NCBI RefSeq assembly: GCF_000005505.3
Contig: NC_016135.3
Coordinates: forward strand, 24,150,613 to 24,214,612
DNA: 64,000 nucleotides
Reading direction: 5' to 3'
From: Brachypodium distachyon
Taxonomy: Eukaryota > Streptophyta > Magnoliopsida > Poales > Poaceae
Part shown: positions 35,501 through 45,747 of the stretch, piece after piece
Layout of the letters: the number at the start of each line of letters is the position of its first letter
Numbering within the stretch: the first letter of the stretch is position 1
Notes under the pieces: generated by a model
Told to the model about the DNA's origin: nothing
Database searches by the model: none
Seen by the model: only the letters and a program-made list of their open reading frames with translations
Made by a program: the position numbers and the translations under genes

Positions 35501-37200
35501 GGAAATTTCTGATTTTTTTCTGTGACAGTTGGGTGAAAGAGAACATGCTGGACCAGCTACAATTTGCTAGACAGAAGTTGACATATTGTTATCTCTCTGC
35601 TGCTGCTACTATATTTCCTCCTGAATTGTCTGATGCTCGTATATCGTGGGCCAAAAATGGGGTGCTCACAACTGTTGTTGATGACTTCTTCGATGTTGGA
35701 GGATCAAAAGAAGAACTTGAAAACCTCATAGCATTAGTTGAGAAGTATGGTTCTTTAGCTTGTTGTCTTTGTCTGCACTTTCTTATCTAATGCTACCGTC
35801 TTACATATTGCTAGTAATTCATGTTCCCTGCTTTGCCGACTGTTTCCTTAGGTGGCATGAGCACCACGAAGATGAGTTCTACTCTGAGCAAGTAAAAATA
35901 GTATTTTCTGCTCTCTATACCACAGTGAACCAGCTTGGGTCAATGGCTTCTGCAGTACAAAACCGCTGTGTTACAAATCACCTGATAGAAGTTGTGAGTT
36001 TCATGTGCAGCGACCCCCCCGATTGTTAGTTGCATTGTGTTCAGTACTGACAGATTAAAATTTGTCTGCAGTGGCTACAGCTATTGAGGTCTATGATGAC
36101 TGAGGCAGAATGGCAGAGGAGCCAATATGTGCCAACGATGGAGGAATACATGATGAATGGAGTTGTTTCATTCGCACTGGGGCCGATTGTGCTCCCAGCA
36201 TTGTATTTTGTTGGGGAAAAGCTGTTGGACAGTGTTGTCAAAGATCAAGAGTACAGTGAGTTGTTTAGGCTAATGAGTACCTGTGGCCGTTTTCTGAATG
36301 ACAGCCAAGGCTTTGAGGTATTTGGGCCTCATGAAAGATAATTCGTCTCTCTGCAGATACCATTCCCACTCATGTCTTTAGATTTTACATAGCTGCGTAA
36401 AAACATTGAATTTTTAAAATTTATGTTCTATGATTCTGCCTATCATATATACACATTTTTTTTAGATTACAGGAACCATGTTTATTATGTTGGACTACTT
36501 ATTCTCACAATAGTCAAGATTATAGTCATTTATTATTAAAATGTTGTTAAACAATGCCTTCATTTTTACCTTTTTCGAACGGAACTTTCATGGAGGCTAG
36601 AAATTATAAATCAGAGAAAAAGGAGATATGGACACTGCTTGTTTGGTGGTTGGACATTATAATTGTGAAGATTAATCAGCTCTTTGCTTACAGTTTTACA
36701 ATAAAAACAATTATAGGATTGTATAATGAACATATGCCTTGTGTGTGATATCTAATCAGACAAATCCAACTAATTGCTCATCAACTGCCATGCAGTTAAA
36801 AGTTTTAAATTGTACTAGTACTAATTTGTAATTGGATAACTAATATATTTGCTATCTTGTGTTGCAGCGGGAGGGCAGCGAGGGGAAACTGAATAGCGTT
36901 TCACTACTCGTTCTTCACAGTGGCGGTTCTATGTCAATAGAAGCGTCCAAGGAGGCAATACAGAAGTCCATAGTCACTTCTAGGAGAGACCTGCTAAGAT
37001 TGGTCCTTAAGGAAGACACGGTTGTTCCTAAGCCATGCAAGGAGCTGTTCTGGAAGATGTGCAAGATACTAAACGTGTTCTACTTTCAGACTGATGGATT
37101 CAGCTCTCCAAAGGAAATGGCCAGCGCAGTGAATGCAGTTATCCACGAGCCACTCAAACTCAACGCTATGAATCCACCTGTGACTGTTTCGTCAGAATAA
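32538..37200 (+). CDS. KSL: KSL-2: full-length kaurene-synthase-like diterpene synthase
   Basis: Fourteen exons: 32538-32793, 33195-33244, 33336-33621, 33716-33896, 34180-34397, 34482-34602, 34682-34779, 34860-35080, 35157-35269, 35360-35455, 35529-35744, 35852-35993, 36072-36317, 36868-37200. Total 858 aa. Exon 1 encodes an Arg/Ser/Ala-rich plastid transit peptide (starts [11 protein letters not shown]); its donor CTG|GTAAGG is preferred to a weaker in-phase one at 32724. SSYDTAW is at 123-129, DDFFD at 598-602, PIV at 704-706 and the NSE motif N742-D743...G746...E750. No DXDD is seen, so it is class I only. It should convert a copalyl diphosphate isomer from a CPS partner into a diterpene olefin in plastids. 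The PIV isoleucine is the residue linked to ent-kaurene-type outcome in KS studies, but the substrate stereochemistry cannot be read. No stop or frameshift was found. Confidence 0.93.
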
Positions 37201-38529
37201 CAATTTAACAATTTCCTGTGTTTGGTCGTGTTCATATGGGGCAGATCGCAGATGTAAAGATTACCGATTTCATCAGAATAACTTTTGATACTGTAAACGG
37301 GTTGATGTAAAGATTGAGGCAGGCTCAAGGTTAAAAAAAACTGCGTGCGTTGTGACTATGAAAGTTCAATGCTATCTCTTAATGATTTTATTTATACTGA
37401 ATCGTTACCATTTTGTTCTTGTTCAAATTACTGATTTCGGAATTGTCTTTTCCTGCTGTTACTGCAGCTGTGCACTTGCAACTATTTCCCCATATTTGGT
37501 GTGTACTTTGAGTCAAACTTATATGAAATATAGCCTTCTATATATGTACGATTTTCTTTTTCACAAAATAGGTGTCAAACTTAAATGACCCGGACAGTTC
37601 CAAATCACTCGCTCACTGCCAAGTGCCAACGATTCGTGGAGATGGAACGCCTACGGCCGAATGGTTAGGTGATTTTCTTGGGGTTGTTTTCTATCATCGT
37701 CCCCGCGAGGTGAACAAGGGCACTGGCTAAGTTGGCCAAATGTATGCCAAGTTGCCAACCTATTCTTGGTTAGACCCCCTCCCTCTAGCATTAATGTACC
37801 TCTTTCCGTGAATGATGTAACTATTAGTTTGAGTTAATAAGAATGATTTTCTGCCAAAGAAGTGTGTCGAGTGTACCAAATAATGGCAAAATAATTGTTG
37901 CATCATCTCAAGTGTAGAGACGACAGATCATGATTCGATATTTCGTGCCACATACCAATGAGAAAGTAATTGTTGTTTACAAATTACAAATGTTCTTTTT
38001 TTTCCGAATCGGACGACCCATTGAAACGGAAACCATGAGTTTCAAGTGCCATACATGGATAAGCAGAAAAAGAGAAAGCAATCACAAATCACAAATGTTC
38101 TTACTCAATAAAAACCACATTTCTGATCTACGAACCATACGTCAAAGATGAAGATCAGGCTAGTTTCACTGGAAAACCATGCACATACTTCCTCCGATCC
38201 ATATTACTTGTCTCAAATTTGCCAAAATATGGATGGATCTATGTTTAAAAAGCGTTTAGGTACATGTAATATTTCGACAAATAATATGGGTGGGAGGGAG
38301 TATATAATAATCACTGTATTATTCATAAATCATAAACAAACACGGAACTAATACAATCATGTTCCATGATATCTTTCTGTCATGCAAAGCACGGATGATA
38401 GTACAATACCACAATGTTTACGATCAGCTTCCCTTATTCTAACGCACAAAGGTACGACATGCATACAATGTAAACGTACATTAACACGTATATTCACAAG
38501 CTTTCTGTATCATTTTGATGGCATAGCTT
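37201..38529. other. Convergent intergenic region KSL-2 / P450-A
   Basis: 3' flanks of KSL-2 (+) and P450-A (-). Mostly AT-rich without gene content. It contains a Stowaway-type MITE at about 38186-38302. Confidence 0.5.
38186..38302. mobile_element. Stowaway-type MITE
   Basis: TA-flanked, left end CTTCCTCCGATCCATATTAC and right end ATAATATGGGTGGGAGGGAG, imperfectly inverted. It lies in the 3' flank of P450-A. Confidence 0.7.
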
Positions 38530-40138
38530 TCAAGCCCACACGTGTGGAGTAGCTCTGAGATGGAGGTCATACTTTCTGCTTAGCGTTAACTTAAATTTCT
38601 CGGACATGTCAAACGAAGCTACGGTAGCTCCATCAGGAAGCATCCAGTCGAAATGATACAGAAAGTGTGCCAACGCAACCTCCGTGAGTGATGAGCTGAA
38701 TTGAATCCCCGGGCACTGCCGACGCCCAGCCCCAAAGGGAATGAATTCGGAGTATGTCCCATTGTAATCCATATTTTTGTTCTCGAACCTCTCAGGCTGG
38801 AAACTTTCAGGATTTTCCCAGTACTTTGGATCCCTGGAAATTGCGAAGATATTAACGTATACACTGGTGTTTTTAGGCACGTCATAACCCATAATTTTAC
38901 AGTCCTCTCGGGCCATGCGGAAGAACAGAGGATTGGGTGGATGCAACCTAAGAACTTCCTTGATGACCATCCTCATGTAATGGAGTTCAGCAAGGTCGTT
39001 ATTGGTAATAACAGCTCGGTCTTCACCTAGCACCTTACGGACCTCAAGCTGTGCCTTGGCCATAGCTTCAGGATGACGGATGAGCTCGGACATAATCCAC
39101 TCCAAAAGTCTCCCTGTGGTCTCTGTGGCAGCTCCAAAAATTTCCTGCAAACGATGGTTGCGGTATATATTCATCTCACATCTCAGAGAATATAAATCAA
39201 TATCAGTACTACCATAGAATACTCACAAACAAGACGGCGCCAATAGTCTTGGTGGTGAGAGGGAACGGGAGCGAGTCCTCCTCCTGCAGCCTGAGCAGCA
39301 CGTTGAGCAGGTCGTCGTCGTTGGCGTTGAAGGCGAGGCTGCCGGCCGCTTTCGCCGCCTTGCGCCCCACGATGATGTCGTCGATGAGATTCTGCATGCA
39401 GCCGTAGCTCCTCTCCATCTTGCGCTCGCCATTGCTGAGCCACCTCACAAGCCGCGACGACGGGAAGAGGTCGACGAGGTAGAAGCCGCCCAGCAGCGAC
39501 ATGGCCTCGTCCAGCGACTGGAGGTACTCGCGCTGCCGGGCGAATTTGCCCCCGAACACTGCCTCCGACGCCACGTCGTTGCTGAGCCTGGTCACCCTCT
39601 CGCTGACGTTCACGGTGTTACTGGCACCGGCGGAGGCGTTGCCGGAGATGTAGCGGACGAGGTTGCCGACGAGCTCGGCCCGGATGCCCTCCATGCGCTT
39701 CACCTGCTTGGCGCTGAGGAGCTCCACGATGCACACCTTGCGCATCTGGCGCCAGTGGTCGCCGTAGGGGGTGAAGGCGAAGCCCTCGCCGCCGCAGGTC
39801 AGGATGTCCATGGTTGGGATGGTCGGCCGGCTGGAGAACTTGAGGTCGTTGGTCTTCACCACGAGCGCCACGGCGTCGGCGCTCGAGACCACCACGGTTG
39901 GGACCTCGCCCAGCCGTAGGAACATCAGTGGCCCGTGCCGCTGAGACAGCGCCATGAAAGTGCGGTGTGGGAGGACGCCCATGAGGTGGTGGAGGCTGCC
40001 GATGATCGGGAGAGTCCATGGTCCAGGGGGCAGCAGCTGCTTCTTGGGCTTGTTCTTGCGGCCGGAGAGCTTGCGGAGAAACCAAAGGGCAAGTAGCGTG
40101 GATAGGGCTATGAGACACAAGCTTAACCATCCCACCAT
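38530..40138 (-). CDS. P450-A: CYP71-clan cytochrome P450
   Basis: Two exons, 40138-39227 and 39144-38530, joined in phase 0 to 508 aa, with the single intron at the position shared by all four P450s here. Residues 1-25 form a membrane anchor, followed by a basic stretch and the PPGP hinge. The K-helix ExxR is in KEVLR, PERF is in FQPERF, and the heme-binding loop FGAGRRQCPG places the cysteine ligand at 448. The I-helix oxygen motif reads AATETT (309-314), with Ala where Gly is usual. An ER-bound monooxygenase that inserts one oxygen using NADPH-P450 reductase; its substrate is probably a diterpene from the flanking KSLs (inference from clustering). Closest tandem copy is P450-B. CYP99A- or CYP71-type membership needs a phylogeny. 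Confidence 0.93.
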
Positions 40139-40592
40139 GGCAGGCAGCTTGGCAAGAGTGTGCTGCTAACGAAATTGTTGGCTCTTGTATGTTTTGGGGA
40201 GACGTGACATATATATGTATGTATGCAACGATGGCCTCGAATTGGAAACTTCGTTCGAACTCTGGACCGGCCTCCTGTGCAGAGAATGAAACCAATCTAT
40301 TTTGACCAAATCATTCTCTAAATTTGTATACTGCTGCTTGCATACGTAGTGGGACAGGAACCGTTGGATATATTAAACGGTTTTGCTATTGGCAAGGTGG
40401 TCGTCTGTTCTTTAGTTAGAAATTAATAGACATGTTAGCCATCGGATTTTAATCCAACGGTAAAGTAAGAGATCTGAAAATGTGAATGACCCTCAGATCT
40501 TAACCCAACTGCTCTAAAACGTCGATTGATATTTAAGATTCATTTTTTTAAAAACAGACGACTTAGAAATAGTCGCACCCAAGAATAAATTC
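40139..40592 (-). promoter_or_regulatory. Upstream region of P450-A
   Basis: A TATA-like run (ATATATATG, about 40208-40220) lies some 70-80 bp before the start codon. A W-box core TTGACC is at 40302-40307, on the plus strand. The segment GTGACATATATATGTATG is nearly the same in front of P450-B, so the promoter was duplicated with the gene. W-boxes bind WRKY factors that often control defence genes. Motif evidence only. Confidence 0.4.
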
Positions 40593-40730
40593 TACTCCCT
40601 CCGTCCAACAAAAGATGTCTCAATTTTGATCAAATTTGAATGCATCCATACACTAAGTCATGTCTAGATACATCTAAATTTAGACAAACTTTAGACATCT
40701 TTTGTTGGACGGAGGAAATACATGACAAAG
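40593..40730. mobile_element. Stowaway-type MITE upstream of P450-A
   Basis: TA-flanked, ends CTCCCTCCGTCCAACAAAAG and CTTTTGTTGGACGGAGG, same family as the copy at 12364. It lies about 450 bp before the P450-A start codon. Confidence 0.85.
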
Positions 40731-40993
40731 AAAAAGCTAACAAAACCGTTGCTAGGTCAATGGTCCCAAGGAATCAAATCACGGTCAAATTAGCGAAAAA
40801 AGCATGCTTCTGGGTACACCCCTCCTGTTATGTACTGTTATGTAGCCTGAATGAAATGTTTTTTTTCTTCGGATATAATTAAATTGTGGTACACCTTATA
40901 AGCATATTACAGATCATGCAAGGATATTTCTTACTATTTTTGCGTGCCAACACGAACACAGCATCATACTATTTCATTCACAAAATTCGTAAG

Positions 40994-41192
40994 TACTCTC
41001 TCCGTTTCTAAATACTTTTCGCTGTTCTAGTGCAAACAAGTACTCTCTCCGTCCAACAAAGAATGTCTCGACTTTCACTAAATTTGAATGCATCTATACA
41101 CTAAGTCATGGCTAGATACATCCAAAATTTAACAAACTTGAGACATCTTATCTTTTGTTGGATGGAAGTAGTATTTAGGAATGGAAGGAGTA
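40994..41192. mobile_element. Stowaway-like MITE interrupted by a second MITE
   Basis: Outer element with left part CTCTCTCCGTTTCTAAATAC (to 41040) and right part GTATTTAGGAATGGAAGGAG (from 41172). The two halves are inverted repeats separated by a complete second MITE. The family is like the copy at 60123. Confidence 0.75.
41041..41171. mobile_element. Inner Stowaway-type MITE of the nested pair
   Basis: Ends CTCTCCGTCCAACAAAGAAT and TCTTTTGTTGGATGGAAG, of the 12364/40593 family. It sits inside the element 40994-41192 and must be the younger insertion. Confidence 0.78.
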
Positions 41193-41484
41193 CATTCTAA
41201 TTTACACGTCAACAAACACAACGTCTTGAGACACGAGACCTAAGGAACAAAACACACATAGGATAATTCCTCTGTAGACTTTACCTGTTATTAGCCGGTA
41301 TAGTGACATTTTTGTTTTGACGAATAGAAAAGTATCATATTTTCCCTATGATATCATGGGCCAAAACTGTTTAGGGCCAGTTGGAGCGTTATGTATATCC
41401 GTAGCTATGCGTGTGACAAAAACAAAAGTTCTAGTCAAATTTGTTGTTGTTTGGCATCAAAACAAAGTAACTAAAGTATTTAAA

Positions 41485-41712
41485 AATTTCAGTCACTTTC
41501 GGCCTAGCTAGATTGCCGTGTCCGCACAAATAAAAAATATAAAAAATCCAAGGGCAAAAATACAAAGCGACTGTTCCGGTCACCTGCATACTCACAAATT
41601 TCAGTCACTTTCAGCCTAGATCGCCAAAAATATAGAAAATCCAAGGGTAAAAAGAAAGTGACTCTTTCAGTCACCTGCGTATCCACAAATTTCGGTCACT
41701 TTCAGCCTAGCT
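41485..41712. repeat. Short tandem repeat array, about 2.5 units
   Basis: The motif AATTTCAGTCACTTTCAGCC (with 1-2 changes) starts near 41485, 41596 and 41687. The sequence between repeats as well (AAAATCCAAGGG..AAA..AAAG, GTCACCTGC), giving units of about 110 and 91 bp. Possibly subterminal repeats of a transposon whose ends are lost. Confidence 0.7.
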
Positions 41713-41786
41713 GCCGAAGGCCGGGCCCATGGCAAATCCAGCGGACACGTGGCCCGACGGCCGTTTCCGTCTGCACTCGTTTCTAC

Positions 41787-42084
41787 TATACCTGGGCAAA
41801 CCCCGGGCCGGGCCGGGCTTCATAAAAGCCTGACGGTCAAACTTGAAGCCCGAGCCCGGCCCGAAACACCGAAAATAGGTCATTTAAGCATTAAAATAAT
41901 TATTTTTGAAATAAATAAATGATTTTTTATACCTATTTTTTCTAAAAATACCCGTTTTTAGTCATTCCAGGCTTTTCCGGGCTTTCGGGCCGGGCTTGGG
42001 ACTGGAAAGGGAGGTCCGAGCCCGGCCCGGGACGTCGGGCTTCGGGCCGGGCTGGCCAGGCCGGGCCACCCATGCCCAGGTATA
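41787..42084. mobile_element. hAT-type MITE, 298 bp
   Basis: Ends TATACCTGGGCA and TGCCCAGGTATA are perfect 12-bp inverted repeats. A perfect 8-bp duplication GTTTCTAC flanks it (41779-41786 and 42085-42092). GGGCCGGGC-rich arms enclose an AT-rich core. The size of the target duplication assigns it to hAT. A worn relative seems to lie near 60935-61165. Confidence 0.88.
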
Positions 42085-42092
42085 GTTTCTAC

Positions 42093-42368
42093 CTTTACTT
42101 TGTCGAGGGTCTCTGATTTGGCCTTCAGCAAATGCTTTGTCGAAGGCCCGATATAAGGCTCACAACAAAGAGCCTTTTTGTCACGAGAACCTACTACACG
42201 GGTTCTTTGCTGCGAGCCACAGCAAAAGACATTCGACAAAAGCTTTGCCGTTCTTCGTTGCGAGCAACGACAAAAGACATTCGACAAAAGTTTTGCAGAA
42301 GGTTTTGTGGGCATTGCTATTTGCCCCGTGCACATGGCAGAATAGGTTCCTTGGCTCTTGCCGTAGTG
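42093..42368. mobile_element. CACTA element end with subterminal repeats
   Basis: Ends at 42368 with GCTCTTGCCGTAGTG, the reverse complement of a CACTACGGCAAGAGC terminus. Motifs of the type ACATTCGACAAAAG and TTTGTCGAAGGC repeat through the preceding 250 bp in both orientations, as in CACTA subterminal regions. Only this end is recognised; the other end or a transposase is not seen, so it is probably a remnant. Confidence 0.6.
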
Positions 42369-42422
42369 ACAGACCCATTTAATGTAGATGTATCATTCAT
42401 ATGTCATACTACACAGTATCTC

Positions 42423-43460
42423 TTCCCAACAATAAATGAACCTCGATTAAAAAAAGGCCTCTTGGCTAGGTGATAGGCCTCTTGCCCATCAATATCCATC
42501 ATTATATAATATTGTGCAACGAAAAAGTGTTTTGGTTGCGACTGTTCTGTCATCTGTTCCTCTGAATATTGGTTTTAGACGTACACTGACAGGGAATAAA
42601 TGAACATCTTGGTTACATTTAGTCCACCGCTTAATGATGGTTCGCCTTTCTACCGATCCAGATTCTTTTACCTGGAAACTTAATACCATTGGGGTATTCA
42701 CGGTTAAATCTATGTATAGAGACTTAATGGATCGGCATGCTGTTTTTCCTCACAATTATTTATGGAAGATAAAAATACCTTTGAAAATCAAGATTTTTAT
42801 GTGGTTTCTCTATAGAAAAGTGCTGCTGACCAAAGTCAATCTTGCTAAGCGTAATTGGGGTGGGTGTAAACAATGTTGCTTTTGCGGATTAGAAGAGACT
42901 ATCCATCACTTGTTTGTAACACATGTCCATGTGCTCGTCTTGTGTGGCGAATTGTTCATGTATCTCTTAATTTGCCACCTCCAACCAATGTTACAAATCT
43001 GTTTGGGAATTAGTTGAACGGTGTTGATAAAAAACTAAAAGCTCAAATTCGGGTGGGAGTTTCTGCTTTTTGTTGGGCTATTTGGAATTGCCGAAATGAT
43101 ATTGTTTTTAACAAAACTAGAGCGGTTAATTTTTTGCAGGTAATCTACAGGGCCACTCACTGGATCCGTTTGTGGTCTTATCTACTCCCTGTGGACCAAC
43201 GGGAGTTTTTGGATACTGGGTGCAATCGTCTGGAGATGGTTACTCGGGATATCTTTGCCGGGGTGGATGGCGGTCCACTAGTAAAATTCTAGCTACATGA
43301 TGAATAGGCATTTTTTATATCTTCTATTCCGCTGGCTGATTTTTGTGTCAACCTTGTGTGATGCATAAATCGTATTATTGTGACACTGGACTTTGTAATA
43401 AAATGGCCGTGTGCATCGATTGATGCAGAGGCCGGGGTTTTCCCACTTTTCAAAAAAAAA
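42423..43460 (+). mobile_element. 5'-truncated LINE with A-tail
   Basis: The 3' part of an L1-type ORF2 lies at about 42600-43292. A zinc-binding RT segment is readable (SFTWKLNTIGVFTVKSMYRDL, here cited only in part: FTVKSMYRDL; then KIFMWFL, CCFCGLEETIHHLF), followed after a frame change by AIWNCRNDIVFNKT. An A-tail follows at 43452-43461. The flanks ACTACACAGTATCTC (42408-42422) and ACTACACAATATCTC (43461-43475) match at 14 of 15 positions, the target duplication. It inserted into the 3' flank of P450-B and is not functional. Confidence 0.82.
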
Positions 43461-43638
43461 ACTACACAATATCTCCTGTCATGGACACCACCAGGAATGG
43501 TAGCACAATACCACGATAAGGGCGATGAGCATAAAGGTACAACCATACAATACAGTAATCGTAACATCTATGCTGAAGGTTCATGTATATGAACATACAT
43601 TGCCACGTATGAATACAAGCTACTGCTTTCTGTATCGA

Positions 43639-45429
43639 TCACTTTGACGGCATAGATTTCAAGCACACGTGTGGAATGGCTCTGAGATGCAGGTCATACC
43701 TTCTGCTTACAGTGAACGTAAATTTCTCGGACATGTCAAACGAAGCTGGGGTTTCCCCATCAGGAAGCATCCAGTCAAAGTGATACAGAAAGTTTGCCAG
43801 TGCGAGCTCCGCGAGTGATGAGCTGAACTGAATCCCGGGGCATTGCCGTCGCCCAGTCCCGAAGGGAGTGAATTCAGAGTATGTCCCGGTGTAATCCATT
43901 TTGCTGTTCTCAAACCTTTCAGGCCTGAACCGTTCAGGATTTTCCCAGTGCTCTGGATCCCTGGAAACTGCAAAGATGTTAACGTATACACTGGTGCCTT
44001 TTGGGATGTCATAATCCATAATTTTACAGTCCTCTCGGTTCATCCGGAGGATTATAGGATTGGGTGGGTGCAACCTAAGAACTTCCTTGATGACCATCCT
44101 CACGTAGTGGAGTTCAGCAAGGTCACTGTTGGTAATAACAGCTCGGTGATCTTCACCTAGCACCTTACGGACCTCAAGCTGCGCCTTGGCCATAGCTTCA
44201 GGATGACGGGCGAGCTCTGACATAGCCCACACCAAAAGTATTCCTGTGGTCTCCGTGGCAGCTCCTAAAATGTCCTGGAAAAGACGGTTACCTGTTACGA
44301 AATACTCCCAGCGACGAAATATTACATCTATTTAAACGGTTATTTAGAGATACATTCATATTTGGACAAATTTAAGTCACTTAGTATGTGACGGAGGGAG
44401 TACTATATGTACAAGTATAGTAGGAAGATGCAAATAAAGTGTTGAAAGAAAAATAATATTCAGAGTTCAGTCCAGAAGATAAAAAATACTCACAAACAAG
44501 ACGGCGCCGATAATCTCAGAGGTTAGAGGAAACGAAAGCGTGTCCTCCTGCTGCAGTCTGAGCAGCACGTCCAGCATGTCATCGTCGTTGGTGCTGCCGC
44601 AGGAGGCGCCGCCGCCGCCGCCGGCAGCTTTCGTTGCCTCGCGGCGCGCCTCGACGATGTCGGCGATGATGTGCTGGACGCGGCCGTATCTCTTCTTCAT
44701 GTTGCGCTCTTCATTGCTCAGCCACCGGACCAAGCGCCACGAGGGGAAGAAGTCGATCAGGTGGAAGCCGCCCAGCAGCGCCAGCGCGTCGTACAGCGTC
44801 CGGATGTACTCCCCCTGCTGCGCGAACTTCCCCCCCAGAACAGCCCGCGACACGACGTCGTTGCTGAGCCTGGTGACCTTCTCACTGACGTTGATGATGG
44901 CGCCTCCGGCGGCTCCGCCGGTGGCCGAGGCCGCGGTGTGGGTGATGTGGCGGATGAGGCCGCCGACGAGCTCGGCCCTGATGCCCTCCATCCGCTTCAC
45001 CTGCTTGGAGCTCAGGAGCTCCACGATGCACACCTTGCGCATCTGGCGCCAGTGGTCGCCGTAGGGGGCGAAGGCGAAGCCCTTGCCGCCGCAGGTCAAG
45101 ATGTCCATGGTTGGGATGCTTGGCCGGCTGGAGAACGTGAGGTCGTTGGTCTTCATCACCAGAGCCACTGCCTCGGCGCTAGAGACCACCACGGTTTGGA
45201 CCTCGCCCAGCCTCAGGAGCATCAGTGGCCCATGCCGGCGAGACAGCGCCGTCAAAGTGCGGTGTGGGAGGGCGCCGATGAGGTGATGGAGGCTGCCGAT
45301 GATCGGGAGCGTCCATGGCCCAGGGGGCAGCCGCTTCTTGGGATTGTTCTTGTAGCCGGAGAGCCTGAGAAAGCAAAGGGCCATTAGCATCGCTAGGGCC
45401 ATTAGACACAAGCTTAACCACCCCTCCAT
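43639..45429 (-). CDS. P450-B: CYP71-clan cytochrome P450
   Basis: Two exons, 45429-44494 and 44274-43639, in phase 0, 523 aa. The ATG at 45429 gives the same N-terminus as P450-A (MEGWLSLCLMAL); the longer ORF adds 25 residues upstream that are not conserved. Membrane anchor 1-25, PPGP hinge, KEVLR, FRPERF, and heme loop FGTGRRQCPG with Cys457. The I-helix again reads AATETT (317-322). A Gly/Ala-rich insertion (about residues 280-290) and a few extra C-terminal residues distinguish it from A. The intron holds a worn Stowaway MITE (44303-44402). Likely an ER monooxygenase acting on a cluster diterpene; A and B share promoter and 3' flank similarity, so they arose by tandem duplication. Confidence 0.93.
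44303..44402. mobile_element. Degenerate Stowaway MITE in the P450-B intron
   Basis: TA-flanked, left end CTCCCAGCGACGAAATATTA and right end TATGTGACGGAGGGAG, imperfectly inverted. It makes the P450-B intron longer than that of P450-A. Confidence 0.65.
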
Positions 45430-45747
45430 GGCGGGCACTAGACAGCTTGGCAAGTGTAGTGACAACCAAATTGTTGGCTTCCAGCTTGGAGAGATGTGTG
45501 ACATATATGTATGCAGTGACGGACGTCTCGGAAAACATGGGTCAACGTAAGCAGGCTGCTTCGATGTTTGTATGAACTGACATATTGTGTCCGTTCTGTA
45601 CGCACTACAGGAAAAACAAAGTTTGCCATGTGGCGCTAGCTTGCCACGTTATCCGGTGAGACTGCGCATACACACCTAGGACATGTGAACAACTTAAAAA
45701 GGATTAGGACATCTATCAGGACCTCCTATGTGTATTACTTTACATAG
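45430..45747 (-). promoter_or_regulatory. Upstream region of P450-B
   Basis: A TATA-like segment (GTGACATATATGTATG, about 45496-45512) matches that of P450-A. A W-box TTGACC on the minus strand is at 45545-45540, 111 bp before the ATG. A CACTA-type terminus CACTACAGGAAAAACAAAG starts at 45603; its partner end was not found with confidence. Confidence 0.4.

Noticed and set aside
32538..37200. KSL-2 as a bifunctional or class II synthase
   Set aside because: The DXDD motif of class II cyclases was looked for in all KSL reading frames and is absent; only class I motifs are present.
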